Assembly: GCF_027474525.2 (NCBI RefSeq)
Contig: NZ_CP114882.2
Location: 2,542,001-2,606,000 of the forward strand
DNA: 64,000 nt
Direction: 5' to 3'
DNA from: Flavobacterium lacustre
GTDB taxonomy: Bacteria; Bacteroidota; Bacteroidia; Flavobacteriales; Flavobacteriaceae
In this document: piece after piece, positions 24,798 through 33,730 of the stretch
How the letters are laid out: every line of letters begins with the position of its first letter
How positions within the stretch are numbered: position 1 is the first letter of the stretch
Program-made: the position numbers and the translations under genes
The notes under the pieces: generated by a model
The model's database searches: none
The model's input: the letters and a program-made list of their open reading frames with translations, nothing else
Told to the model about the DNA's origin: nothing

Positions 24798-26453
24798 TTA
24801 CTCTGTTATATTAAAACTAGCAACGTAAAAATCCTTGTCGATTTCCAGTTTTGGAGTCTCCATTTTAGCTTCAATACGATTCCATTCTGTTGTAGGATTT
24901 AGTAATTTTTCTGTTCCATCCAAAGTTATTTTTACAGGCATGTTAAATCCAGAAACGCAGTTGGTCCAACGATATCCAAGTTTTCCTTCTTTGAAAAAAT
25001 ATTCTAAAGTAGGAATTCGGATATCTCTTAAATACTGATTAAAAAACGAATTTAAATCGATGCCAACTTGTTGACTCAGATAGTCTTCAATTTGTTTTGT
25101 AGTTACTGTTTGATGATAAAAAGTACTGTTTAGTCCTCTTAAAATACCTCTCCATTTTTCATCATCATTCACAATTTGACGTAAAGTGTGCAACATATTC
25201 CCTCCTTTTGGATACATATCGCCAGAACCCTCATTGTTTACATCGTAATTTCCAATGATTGGATTATCATTTTTAATTCCTTTTCTAGTTCCTCTGACAT
25301 ATTCGGCTCCGGCATCTTTGCCATAAAAATATTCTACAAAAAGACTTTCAGAATAGTTGGTAAAACTCTCATGAATCCACATATCAGCGATGTCTTTATA
25401 GGTAATATTATTGGCAAACCATTCGTGTCCTGATTCGTGAATAATAATGAAATCAAATTTCAATCCCCATCCGGTACCGCTTAAATCACGTCCTAAATAA
25501 CCGTTTTGAAATTTATTTCCATAAGTTACAGAACTTTGATGTTCCATTCCTAAATATGGAGTTTCTACTAATTTGTAACTATCTTCATAAAAAGGATAAG
25601 GTCCAAACCAATGTTCGAAAGCTTTTAGCATTCTGGGAACATCTTGAAAATGTTTTTTGGCTTTCGTTAAATTATCTCTCAAAACATAATACGTACAATC
25701 TAAATCGCCTTTTTCTCCTTTGAATTTTTCTGAAAAAGTGACATAATCCCCAATATTTATATTTACACCGTAATTATTTATAGGATTAGACACATACCAA
25801 TTGTAGGTTTTAGTTCCGTCTTTTTGTTGTTTTACACTTTGTAAACGACCATTAGAAACATCGGTTAAATTTTTAGGGACATTCACACTAATGAGCATAT
25901 TATCTACTTCATCATACATGTGATCTTTGTTGGGCCACCAAACGCTTGCGCCCAATCCTTGACAGGAAGAAGCGATAAACGATTTGCCATTAGTGTCTTT
26001 TTTCCAGGTGATACCTCCATCCCATGGCGGGTTTACAGCAATTTTAGGTTTGCCTCCATAAAATACAGTTAGTTCTTTTGTCAATCCAACTTTTTGAGAA
26101 GCAATTAATTCGATGAAAAAAGCATTTCCTTCTCTTGTATATTTTAATGCTACTCCATCCTGAATTACTTTATCAATTTCCATCGGATTTTGTAAGTCAA
26201 TTTGCATTCGATTGTATTCGTTAATTACTTTATAGCGAATAGTATTAGAACCTGTAATTGTGCTGTCTGATGGATTTACTTTTATATTTAAATGATAATA
26301 TTTTACATCCCACCATGCTCGTTCTTTGGTGATGCTTCCGCGGAGACTGTCTTGTCTTGTAAATACCACATTTGATTTTGAAAGTAAACCTTGAGCATTT
26401 ATTGAAGTTATGGATGCAAATGCGATACAAAGTATAAAAAAATGTTTTTTCAT
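24798..26453 (-). CDS. M1-family zinc aminopeptidase, secreted
   Basis: 551 residues with a Sec signal peptide (MKKHFFILCIAFASITSINAQ). The zinc site is HESGH (about 341-345) followed 18 residues later by the Glu of HESFTNYSES. The substrate-anchoring motif reads GLGASVWWPN and GMEHQSSVTYGN rather than classical GAMEN. Length and N-terminal sandwich fit Bacteroidetes M1 metallopeptidases. It trims N-terminal residues from peptides in the periplasm or outside. It is the last gene of a minus-strand set (esterase, M17, ATP-grasp, M1). Confidence 0.87.
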   Translation of the reverse strand: MKKHFFILCIAFASITSINAQGLLSKSNVVFTRQDSLRGSITKERAWWDVKYYHLNIKVNPSDSTITGSNTIRYKVINEYNRMQIDLQNPMEIDKVIQDGVALKYTREGNAFFIELIASQKVGLTKELTVFYGGKPKIAVNPPWDGGITWKKDTNGKSFIASSCQGLGASVWWPNKDHMYDEVDNMLISVNVPKNLTDVSNGRLQSVKQQKDGTKTYNWYVSNPINNYGVNINIGDYVTFSEKFKGEKGDLDCTYYVLRDNLTKAKKHFQDVPRMLKAFEHWFGPYPFYEDSYKLVETPYLGMEHQSSVTYGNKFQNGYLGRDLSGTGWGLKFDFIIIHESGHEWFANNITYKDIADMWIHESFTNYSESLFVEYFYGKDAGAEYVRGTRKGIKNDNPIIGNYDVNNEGSGDMYPKGGNMLHTLRQIVNDDEKWRGILRGLNSTFYHQTVTTKQIEDYLSQQVGIDLNSFFNQYLRDIRIPTLEYFFKEGKLGYRWTNCVSGFNMPVKITLDGTEKLLNPTTEWNRIEAKMETPKLEIDKDFYVASFNITE

Positions 26454-26498
26454 TTATTTAAAAAAATTTAAAAATTAGATTTCTGTGAATTAAGATTT

Positions 26499-27713
26499 TT
26501 AATGCAAATTAGAAACTTTATTTTGTGCTACAATCGCAGTAAAATCATTTCCGAATCTATCTGCATAAGTATTTAAAAGTTCTAAAACTCTTTCCTGTTT
26601 GTTGGATTTAACAATTAATCCAGCATGATAATCCAGGGGGACTCTAAAGCAAACTTCTGGATCTGAAAAAGAGGATAAATCAGGATGTTGAAATTTAGAC
26701 AAAGTCAATACAATTCCGGCATATTCTTTTTTTATTTTTGGTAGAGTATATTTGGTTTCTTTTACCAAAGAATCTTCAATTGCTGCCCACTCTTTCCATA
26801 AATTTATATTTGAAGCTTCCGCTACCATTTCGGCTATATGCGCTCCACCGACTCTTGATGACGTTTCCAGAAAGTAGATTTTTCCGTCTTCTTTGCATTT
26901 TATAAATTCAGTATGTGCTGCGCCGTGTTTTAATCCAAAACCCTTCAAAACTTGTTCATTAACAGCTTTTATAGCTTTGTCATCTTCTGAATCATATGGA
27001 ATAGTAGCCGAACGGAATACGCCACCACCTTGAGAAATTTCCATTGGCGTTGCTAAATATTTTGAAGTCAGACTGAACAAAATTTTACGGTCTAAAATCA
27101 AACTGTCACAATGGTAAACATCACCGGGTTTGAATTGTTCCAATAGATATTTGAATCGATTGTTCCCCATTTCGTTGATGTGAATCCATAAACTTTCTTT
27201 ATCGTATACTTTTATAATTCCATTTGCAGAAGCTTCGGAACGCGGTTTTAAAACCCAAGGAGCTGGAATTGTATCTGCAAAAGTATTGATGTCATGATCA
27301 TTAAATAAAGAACAAAAAGCAGGAATTGAAATGCCACAACTTTTTGCTCTCATGCGCATAGCGAGTTTGTCCCTAAAATAACGTCCTGTGGTTTGCCCCA
27401 TTCCGTCAATTCGAAGATTCTCTCTAAGATAGGTTGCTTTTTCTACATCATAATCATCAAGAGCGACTATTGCGTCTATTTTAGTAGATTTCATTAAGTT
27501 ACCCACTCCCAATAATAAATGCTCTAAATTCCATTCTATATCTTGGCCTTCCATATAAAAAATTTCATCAATATGTTCTTTTGGCCAAGGGGAATTCCTC
27601 AGTTTTTCGCTGGTTACTAAATAGACTTTGTTTCCTAAATTTTTTAAATGAATTAAAAAATCGGCGCCTTTGAAATAATTTGAAATACAGATAAAAGTTT
27701 TGGGATTTTCCAT
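26499..27713 (-). CDS. ATP-grasp domain ligase
   Basis: 404 residues. An N-terminal Rossmann-like part is followed by a canonical ATP-grasp: PWVLKPRSEASANGIIKV (about 153-170), the long loop LEQFKPGDVYHCDSL and the metal-binding FLETSSRVGG (about 285-294). The form resembles carbamoyl-phosphate-synthase-like and L-amino-acid ligases. It has no signal peptide. The gene starts 3 bases after the M17 aminopeptidase stop, so the two are probably translated together. This points to synthesis or turnover of an amide or dipeptide-like compound. Confidence 0.84.
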   Translation of the reverse strand: MENPKTFICISNYFKGADFLIHLKNLGNKVYLVTSEKLRNSPWPKEHIDEIFYMEGQDIEWNLEHLLLGVGNLMKSTKIDAIVALDDYDVEKATYLRENLRIDGMGQTTGRYFRDKLAMRMRAKSCGISIPAFCSLFNDHDINTFADTIPAPWVLKPRSEASANGIIKVYDKESLWIHINEMGNNRFKYLLEQFKPGDVYHCDSLILDRKILFSLTSKYLATPMEISQGGGVFRSATIPYDSEDDKAIKAVNEQVLKGFGLKHGAAHTEFIKCKEDGKIYFLETSSRVGGAHIAEMVAEASNINLWKEWAAIEDSLVKETKYTLPKIKKEYAGIVLTLSKFQHPDLSSFSDPEVCFRVPLDYHAGLIVKSNKQERVLELLNTYADRFGNDFTAIVAQNKVSNLH

Positions 27714-27716
27714 AGA

Positions 27717-29150
27717 CTATAAATTTTCAATGAATTTAGTTAATAAATGTACTCCATACGCCGTTGCATGTTTACTTTTTGCAAATTCATCATCTCCAAA
27801 AGCGACACCTGCAATATCAAGATGTGCCCAAGCTTTATGTTCTTGTGTAAAATATTCTAAAAATTTAGCCGCGCTAATGGCTCCTGCAACTGGTTTTCCG
27901 CTGTAATTTTTAACATCGGCAATATCACTTTCAATATCGGATTTGTAGGCATCCCAAAGTGGTAACGGCCACAAACGTTCTCCAATGGCGTCACCTGATA
28001 GCTGTAATTTTTTTGAGATTTCTTCATTATTGGTAAACAAAGCTCCACATTCATAACCAAATGTTCCTACGCTACTTCCGGTAAGCGTAGCAATATCAAC
28101 GATATATTCTGGTTTGTAATTTGTAATTAGATAAGAAAGTCCGTCAGCTAAGATTAATCTTCCTTCAGCATCAGTGTCGATAATTTCAATGGAATGCCCG
28201 CTGTAACTATGAATCACATCGCTTGGCAGGAAGGATTTAGCATCTACTGAATTTTCGGCACAAGGAACAATTGCAGTTACTTTTACAGGCAATTGTAAAT
28301 CCGCAATTAGTTGCATCGCTCCAAATACAGCTGCTCCTCCGGCCATATCACATTTCATATGAAGCATTCCGGCTGTTTTTATATTCAAACCGCCGGTATC
28401 AAAAGTAATTCCTTTGCCCACCAGACCAATATGTTTGAGATTGGTTATATTTTCTTTTGGTGTGTAGGTCATGATAACAAATTGTGGTTCGTTTTCACTG
28501 CCTTTTCCTACCGCTAAAAAAGCGCCTAATTTTGCTATTTTGGCTGCTTCAAAATTAAGAACTTCGACCTCAAATCCATATTTTTTTCCTTTATCCTGAG
28601 CCCATTTGGCCAAGTATTTCGGGTTGACAATATTTGGAGGTAAATCAACTAAATTATAGGTTTCGAGTTGGGCTTTGGCTATTTTGATTCCTTTTTTGGC
28701 TGCAGCCAAAAAATCCTTTTCGGAGAATAATTTCAAATTAAAATCTGGTTCTAAAAAAGGATGTGTTTTTTTATCTAATTTGAAATGCCCCAAATCATAG
28801 GTGCCTAAAAATAATCCGGAAAGCATCGCTTCCACTTGATTCTCGTTTAGATTTTCAGCTAAAACTAAAGCAACGTTTGTACTTAATTTTTCTTTTTGTT
28901 TAGCAGAAATACTTCGAAAAACGGTTTTCAATGATTTATAATCAATGGTTTTTCCCAATCCGACAAACAAATAAATAGAGTTGTTTTGTTCGGCAAGATA
29001 GTGCGTGTCTTTCTTTCCAAAAAAAACTTTCGCCGGAATTTCTAATCCGTCAAAAGTGATTGGAATAATACTTTTTTCATAGGTTTCAAAAACGGGAATT
29101 ATAATAGTTCCTGAAAAATTATCTAGGTTTTGAAGGGTACTTGTTGTCAT
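27717..29150 (-). CDS. Leucyl aminopeptidase, peptidase family M17
   Basis: 477 residues, cytoplasmic. The catalytic domain carries VGKGITFDTGGLNIK (active-site Lys, about 244-258) and the family signature DTDAEGRLILADGL (about 323-336), where the first residue is Asp instead of the usual Asn. Two-metal leucine-aminopeptidase chemistry is expected, possibly with Cys-Gly or other dipeptide specificity. It is tightly linked with the ATP-grasp gene 3 bases downstream. Confidence 0.9.
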   Translation of the reverse strand: MTTSTLQNLDNFSGTIIIPVFETYEKSIIPITFDGLEIPAKVFFGKKDTHYLAEQNNSIYLFVGLGKTIDYKSLKTVFRSISAKQKEKLSTNVALVLAENLNENQVEAMLSGLFLGTYDLGHFKLDKKTHPFLEPDFNLKLFSEKDFLAAAKKGIKIAKAQLETYNLVDLPPNIVNPKYLAKWAQDKGKKYGFEVEVLNFEAAKIAKLGAFLAVGKGSENEPQFVIMTYTPKENITNLKHIGLVGKGITFDTGGLNIKTAGMLHMKCDMAGGAAVFGAMQLIADLQLPVKVTAIVPCAENSVDAKSFLPSDVIHSYSGHSIEIIDTDAEGRLILADGLSYLITNYKPEYIVDIATLTGSSVGTFGYECGALFTNNEEISKKLQLSGDAIGERLWPLPLWDAYKSDIESDIADVKNYSGKPVAGAISAAKFLEYFTQEHKAWAHLDIAGVAFGDDEFAKSKHATAYGVHLLTKFIENL

Positions 29151-29201
29151 TTTTCTTTATTTAATGGATAATTAAATGCGTTACAAAAAGAGTATAAAGT
29201 A

Positions 29202-30326
29202 TTATTTTGATTGAAAAAACAACCATTCAATTGCTTTGGGAAATTCATCGCTCCAATAGGTTTCGCTATGCGTTCCGTGCCTGTTGATGCTTAAATTGAT
29301 TTTGGTTTTGTCTTTAACAAATTCAGTTGTAACCAACTTTTCGTAAAATGCATGAGTATGCTCAATCATGGTTTCACTTTCGTTTCCTCCTGCATACAAA
29401 TAGATTTTTGTATCCGCTGAAAAGGCTTTTTTTGGATTAATTTTAAGTTCAGGAACTACCCAAAGCGATGGCGAAAAAATCATCAGTTTTCCGTATACTT
29501 CGGGATTCTTCAATCCGCTAAAAATACTAACTAATCCGCCCATAGAGCTTCCTCCTATTCCTGTGTGTTCTCGTTCTGTTTTGGTTCTAAAATTAGCGTC
29601 AACAAATGGTTTTAATGTATCGGTAACAAAACGAATGTATTTTTTACCCTGTCCTTTTCCTAGTACTGTTTTACCTACATTATATTCTTTTACTCTATCT
29701 TCTTCGGCATGTTCAATGGCTATAATGATAATGTTTCCAATTTTGTATTCGGACATTACGGCTAGTTTCTTGTCGATTTCCCAGTTACCAAATGCGGCTT
29801 TTTCATTAAACAAGTTTTGAGCATCTTGTAAATACATTACAGGATAACGTTCTTCTGTTTTGTCGTAATCATGCGGTAGTAAGGCCCATATTTTTCTCGT
29901 TTTATTCAGTTGTGGAATCTCAAATTCATCTGAAATTAATTGCACTTTTGGTAAATAGGATTGCTTGAAAGGCAACCAGTTTTTTCGCCATCTCGCTACA
30001 TGTTCTTTTTGAATTCCAGTATGCAATTTGGTTGAACGGTTTTCAGTACGATTTCCGTTTGGGTCGATTTCCACTTCGCTCCAATCGCCTTTGGTAAACT
30101 TGTACAATAATGTTTCGGGATAATCAAAACCAAGAGGAAATTTAAAATGATAGGAATTAATTCCAATTTGTTCCATCATAAAATCATTATCCTGCGTTTT
30201 CCAATTGTTGAAATTTCCGGAGATATATACCGGACGCATGTCGTCTTCATCGGTGGTTAAAATAATATATAGCCCCGTTTCTGTTTGTGTTTTAAAAGAG
30301 TTACTTTCTGAAATATTCGCTTGCAT
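29202..30326 (-). CDS. Esterase with N-terminal CBM48/E-set-like domain
   Basis: 374 residues. The N-terminal beta-sandwich (VYISGNFNNWKTQDNDFMM, as in glycogen-binding E-set domains) is followed by a PF00756 esterase domain with the nucleophile elbow GGSSMGGLVS (Ser about residue 262) and a catalytic-His candidate in RHGTHSETYW. No signal peptide is visible. The layout resembles IroE/Fes-type and other putative esterases with an E-set domain. It shares its family with the esterase at 4553, and both neighbour ATP-grasp genes. Confidence 0.83.
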   Translation of the reverse strand: MQANISESNSFKTQTETGLYIILTTDEDDMRPVYISGNFNNWKTQDNDFMMEQIGINSYHFKFPLGFDYPETLLYKFTKGDWSEVEIDPNGNRTENRSTKLHTGIQKEHVARWRKNWLPFKQSYLPKVQLISDEFEIPQLNKTRKIWALLPHDYDKTEERYPVMYLQDAQNLFNEKAAFGNWEIDKKLAVMSEYKIGNIIIIAIEHAEEDRVKEYNVGKTVLGKGQGKKYIRFVTDTLKPFVDANFRTKTEREHTGIGGSSMGGLVSIFSGLKNPEVYGKLMIFSPSLWVVPELKINPKKAFSADTKIYLYAGGNESETMIEHTHAFYEKLVTTEFVKDKTKINLSINRHGTHSETYWSDEFPKAIEWLFFQSK

Positions 30327-30386
30327 TAGGGAAATTATATTTTATAATAAGTAGTAAATATACTCCTTTGGCATTGGAAAAAAAAG

Positions 30387-30420
30387 AAACCCAATAGTAA
30401 ATTAGGATACTATTGGGTTT
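30387..30420 (-). terminator. Terminator of the histidine operon
   Basis: A perfect 13-bp stem, AAACCCAATAGTA at 30387-30399 and TACTATTGGGTTT at 30408-30420, with an 8-base loop. A T-run follows on the minus strand. It lies just after the hisIE stop. Confidence 0.85.
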
Positions 30421-30449
30421 TTTAAATGAAAATTATTTAAAAGAAATTT

Positions 30450-31049
30450 CTATTTCTGACGGCTTTTTAAAACATTCACAACGTCTTCTAGTTGAAATCC
30501 TTTGGCTTGTAATAATATTAGATAATGAAAAAGTAAATCAGCACTTTCACTCAAAAATAAATCATCATTATCATCTTTGGCTTCAATAACCACTTCTACC
30601 GCTTCCTCTCCTACTTTTTGAGCTATTTTATTAATTCCTTTTTCGAACAAAGAAGCAACATAGCTTTTCTCAGAATCAGCATTTTCTCTACGAACTTTTA
30701 TTGTGCTTTCTAAATGAGAAATAAAGCCATAATCAGACTTGTTTTCTTCAGCCCAACACGTATCCGTTCCGTTGTGACAGGTTGGCCCCACGGGATTCAC
30801 TTGAATTAATAAGGTATCATCATCACAGTCATTTTTGATGGAAACCAAATTCAAAAAATTACCGCTTTCTTCGCCTTTTGTCCAAAGTCTTTGTTTAGAA
30901 CGGCTGTAAAAAGTTACTTTTTGAGTATCAATTGTTTTTTGATAAGCTTCGGCATTCATGTACCCTAACATCAAAACAGATTTTGTTTCGTTATCTTGAA
31001 TGATTGCAGGAATTAATCCATGTGCGCTTTTTGAAAAATCTATGTTCAT
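30450..31049 (-). CDS. hisIE: Bifunctional phosphoribosyl-AMP cyclohydrolase / phosphoribosyl-ATP pyrophosphatase
   Basis: Catalyses steps 2 and 3 of histidine biosynthesis. The 199 residues form an N-terminal HisI domain (MLGYMNAEAYQKT; WTKGEESGNFL; zinc Cys in DCDDDTLLIQV and PTCHNGTDTC, about residues 1-105). A C-terminal HisE domain follows (EKSYVASLFEKG, IAQKVGEEAVEVVIEAKD, about 110-199) with the MazG-like acidic helix. It is the last gene of the operon, with a terminator directly after it. Confidence 0.95.
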   Translation of the reverse strand: MNIDFSKSAHGLIPAIIQDNETKSVLMLGYMNAEAYQKTIDTQKVTFYSRSKQRLWTKGEESGNFLNLVSIKNDCDDDTLLIQVNPVGPTCHNGTDTCWAEENKSDYGFISHLESTIKVRRENADSEKSYVASLFEKGINKIAQKVGEEAVEVVIEAKDDNDDLFLSESADLLFHYLILLQAKGFQLEDVVNVLKSRQK

Positions 31050-31055
31050 TTTTTC

Positions 31056-31104
31056 TAAGTATTAAGTGTTAAGTCGTAAGCATAAAGTCGTAAGTATTGA
31101 GCAA
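31056..31104. repeat. Array of seven 7-base repeats (TAAGTnn)
   Basis: Seven consecutive heptamers fill most of the hisF-hisIE spacer: TAAGTAT, TAAGTGT, TAAGTCG, TAAGCAT, AAAGTCG, TAAGTAT, TGAGCAA. The same unit recurs at 31895-31915 and, inverted, at 32282-32309. Confidence 0.75.
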
Positions 31105-31132
31105 TTCAAACTTAATAATTCCGACTTATTAC

Positions 31133-31888
31133 TTAAATACGTACTTCTATATTGTTGTTTTTAAGTTCTTTTTTCAATGTTTTTATTTCAATTTCCTTAA
31201 AATGAAATACGCTTGCCGCCAATGCTGCATCAGCTTTTCCTTCCACAAAAGTATCCACAAAATGTTGCATATTTCCTGCGCCACCAGAAGCAATTATGGG
31301 AATATTCACCAATTCAGAAAGTGTTGCCAAAGCTTCATTAGCAAATCCATTCTTTGTTCCATCATGATTCATTGATGTAAAAAGGATCTCTCCTGCACCG
31401 CGTTCTTCAACTTCTTTTGCCCAGTCAAATAATCGCAATTCTGTAGGTACTTTTCCTCCTACAAGATGTACGATCCATTCACCATCAATTTGCTTGGCAT
31501 CAATAGCTACAACTACACATTGGCTACCAAATTTTTGTGCCAAATCATTAATTAACTGCGGATTTTTTACCGCCGAGGAATTAATAGAAACTTTATCCGC
31601 TCCATTTTGTAACAATACTTCCACATCTTCAACTGCTGAAATTCCTCCACCAACAGTAAATGGAATATTGATGGTTTCCGCCACTTTGCGAACTAAATCA
31701 ATCAAGGTTCTTCTTCGTTCTTCCGTTGCAGAAATATCAAGAAAAACCAATTCATCCGCTCCTTCATCCGAATAAATTTTGGCTAATTCTACGGGATCAC
31801 CTGCATCTCGCAAGTCCACAAAATTAACCCCTTTTACGGTTCTTCCGTTTTTTATGTCGAGGCAAGGAATTATTCTTTTTGTTAACAT
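31133..31888 (-). CDS. hisF: Imidazole glycerol phosphate synthase cyclase subunit
   Basis: 251 residues. A (beta/alpha)8 barrel that, with HisH, turns PRFAR and ammonia into IGP and AICAR. Both half-barrel phosphate motifs are seen, as are the catalytic Asp in [16 protein letters not shown] (Asp11) and the second Asp near [13 protein letters not shown] (about 171-183). Length and start are standard. It lies within the his operon, downstream of hisA and the four-helix-bundle gene. Confidence 0.96.
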   Translation of the reverse strand: MLTKRIIPCLDIKNGRTVKGVNFVDLRDAGDPVELAKIYSDEGADELVFLDISATEERRRTLIDLVRKVAETINIPFTVGGGISAVEDVEVLLQNGADKVSINSSAVKNPQLINDLAQKFGSQCVVVAIDAKQIDGEWIVHLVGGKVPTELRLFDWAKEVEERGAGEILFTSMNHDGTKNGFANEALATLSELVNIPIIASGGAGNMQHFVDTFVEGKADAALAASVFHFKEIEIKTLKKELKNNNIEVRI

Positions 31889-31894
31889 CTAAAT

Positions 31895-31915
31895 TAAGTA
31901 TTAAATTGTAAGGAT
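31895..31915. repeat. Three 7-base repeats left of the four-helix-bundle gene
   Basis: TAAGTAT, TAAATTG, TAAGGAT in tandem, the same family as the array at 31056-31104. They lie 6 bases from the stop codon of the four-helix-bundle gene and face the opposite way to the array on its other side. Confidence 0.6.
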
Positions 31916-31921
31916 GAATTA

Positions 31922-32281
31922 TTAAGTTTTTTTGATATTATTTTTAGAAGTAATAATTATGCTTTTTATTAATTTTAAGACTTCTATTCCATCATTATTT
32001 AAACTTAAAAATTCTTCATTTGAAATATAATTTGTCGCTTGTAACAATTCTAGCCAATATAAAGTTTCATCTGCTTCTTTTTGAGAAATTCCCATCTTAT
32101 GAATAAAATCAGCTTTACTTTCCGCATTTTTTGCTTCTCTAATGTTTGCACCGATAGAAGTTCCAGAACGCAAAATTTGTTTACTCATTACATACTCACT
32201 TCTGGTATTTAAAGTTTTATATAAATTAACAATTCTAATGGCAAAAGAAAAACTTTTAATTTTTATTACATCTGAACTCAT
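31922..32281 (-). CDS. Four-helix-bundle protein (23S rRNA intervening-sequence type) inside his operon
   Basis: 119 residues of the four-helix-bundle family first met in 23S rRNA intervening sequences: FSFAIRIVNLYKTL, SKQILRSGTSIGANIREAKNAESKADF and WLELLQATNYIS are its hallmarks. The function is unknown and the proteins form small multimers. It has no role in histidine synthesis, so it is a guest between hisA and hisF. The 7-base repeat arrays on both sides, inverted relative to one another, suggest it arrived as a cassette. The ATG sits at the edge of the right-hand array. Confidence 0.85.
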   Translation of the reverse strand: MSSDVIKIKSFSFAIRIVNLYKTLNTRSEYVMSKQILRSGTSIGANIREAKNAESKADFIHKMGISQKEADETLYWLELLQATNYISNEEFLSLNNDGIEVLKLIKSIIITSKNNIKKT

Positions 32282-32309
32282 ACTTAAAACTTATGACTTT
32301 ATACTTAAA
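32282..32309. repeat. Four 7-base repeats right of the four-helix-bundle gene
   Basis: ACTTAAA, ACTTATG, ACTTTAT, ACTTAAA in exact tandem. Read on the minus strand they are nnnAAGT units, the inverse of the arrays at 31056 and 31895. The array overlaps the hisA stop region (hisA ends at 32291). Confidence 0.7.
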
Positions 32310-33022
32310 ATATAGTTTTCCAGTTGTTTCAACGAAATTCTTCCTTCGTAAATTGCTTTACCAATTATAGTCCCTTCGCAACCTAATTCAGCAAGTTTAG
32401 GCAATTCATCAAAAGTAGAAATTCCTCCTGAAGCAATCAATTTTATACTTTTGGCTTCCGCCAAAATCTTAGCGTATAAATCGAAACTTGGTCCTTCAAG
32501 CATTCCGTCTTTGGCAATATCAGTGCAAATTACGTACTGAATTCCTTTGTTTTGATAATCTTGTATAAATGGCACTAAATCTTCATTTGAATCTTCTAAC
32601 CAACCCGAAACAGCTACTTTTTCATTATTAGCATCTGCTCCCAAAATAATTTTATCCGCACCGTATTCTGCAATCCATTTTTCGAAAATCGCTCTATTTT
32701 TTACGGCAATACTTCCTCCTGTTATTTGGTTTGCTCCAGATTCAAAAGCAATTTTCAAATCAGAATCTGCTTTTAATCCACCTCCAAAATCAATTTTCAA
32801 TTTGGTTTGTGTGGCAATTTGTTCCAATATTTTATAATTGACAATTTTGCTGGATTTTGCTCCGTCTAAATCTACTAAATGTAAATATTCGATTCCGTGT
32901 GCTTCGAATGATTTTGCCACTTCCAGCGGATTTTCGTTGTATATGATTTTGGTATTGTAATCGCCTTTCGATAAGCGAACACATTTACCTTCTATGATAT
33001 CTATTGCAGGTATTATTCTCAT
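32291..33022 (-). CDS. hisA: ProFAR isomerase
   Basis: 243 residues. Converts ProFAR to PRFAR, step 4 of the histidine pathway. The barrel opens [22 protein letters not shown] with the catalytic Asp8, and the second catalytic Asp lies in [17 protein letters not shown] (about 127-143). The phosphate loops IASGGIS and [11 protein letters not shown] are visible. Its 3' end runs into the heptad repeats beside the four-helix-bundle gene. Confidence 0.96.
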   Translation of the reverse strand: MRIIPAIDIIEGKCVRLSKGDYNTKIIYNENPLEVAKSFEAHGIEYLHLVDLDGAKSSKIVNYKILEQIATQTKLKIDFGGGLKADSDLKIAFESGANQITGGSIAVKNRAIFEKWIAEYGADKIILGADANNEKVAVSGWLEDSNEDLVPFIQDYQNKGIQYVICTDIAKDGMLEGPSFDLYAKILAEAKSIKLIASGGISTFDELPKLAELGCEGTIIGKAIYEGRISLKQLENYILSIKS

Positions 33023-33068
33023 TCCTATTTAGTCTTAATGTTTGAAAGTCAAAAGTCTTCAACTTAAT

Positions 33069-33650
33069 TTATAATTTTAAAAAATTCCCAAGAATTTGTT
33101 CTCCTATATCTCCACTTTTTTCGGGGTGAAATTGAGTTCCATAGAAATTATCATTTTCTAAAGCCGATGAATATTCCAACTCGTAATTGGTTGTCGCAAT
33201 AGTTTCAGCACAAATTGGAGCGTAAAAACTGTGAACCAAATACATGTATTCGTTCTCGGAAATTCCTTTGAACAAATCCGATTTTAGATTGTAAATATTG
33301 TTCCAGCCCATTTGTGGCACTTTTACTTTCGATGAAAATTTCACCACATCCACATCAAAAATTCCCAATCCTTTCGTATCCCCTTCTTCGGAAGAATTAC
33401 ACATCAATTGCATTCCTAAACAAATTCCAAAAACGGGTTGTTTTAATGTTGGAATCAAGGTATCCAAACCGCTTTCCTGCAACATTTTCATGGCATAACT
33501 TGCCTCTCCCACTCCAGGAAAGATGACTTTATCAGCTGCTTTTATTTCGTCTGGATTGTTACTCAAAACCGCATGAAAACCTAGTCTTTCGATGGCAAAC
33601 ATGATGCTTTGAATGTTTCCTGCTCCGTAATTTATGATAACAATTTTCAT
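33069..33650 (-). CDS. hisH: Imidazole glycerol phosphate synthase glutaminase subunit
   Basis: 193 residues, class I glutaminase. The nucleophile Cys is in PVFGICLGMQLM (about 74-85), the His/Glu pair is in FYGTQFHPEKSG (about 169-180), and the HisH-specific PQMGWNNI is present. It supplies ammonia to HisF. The 80-base gap upstream (to hisB) contains degenerate AAGTC-type repeats like those elsewhere in the operon. Confidence 0.96.
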   Translation of the reverse strand: MKIVIINYGAGNIQSIMFAIERLGFHAVLSNNPDEIKAADKVIFPGVGEASYAMKMLQESGLDTLIPTLKQPVFGICLGMQLMCNSSEEGDTKGLGIFDVDVVKFSSKVKVPQMGWNNIYNLKSDLFKGISENEYMYLVHSFYAPICAETIATTNYELEYSSALENDNFYGTQFHPEKSGDIGEQILGNFLKL

Positions 33651-33730
33651 TTATATTAGTCTTAAAGTTGTAAAGTAAAAACTCTTAAAGTCAATACCGA
33701 AGTACTTTTAGAATTTCGTCTTTCAACTTA

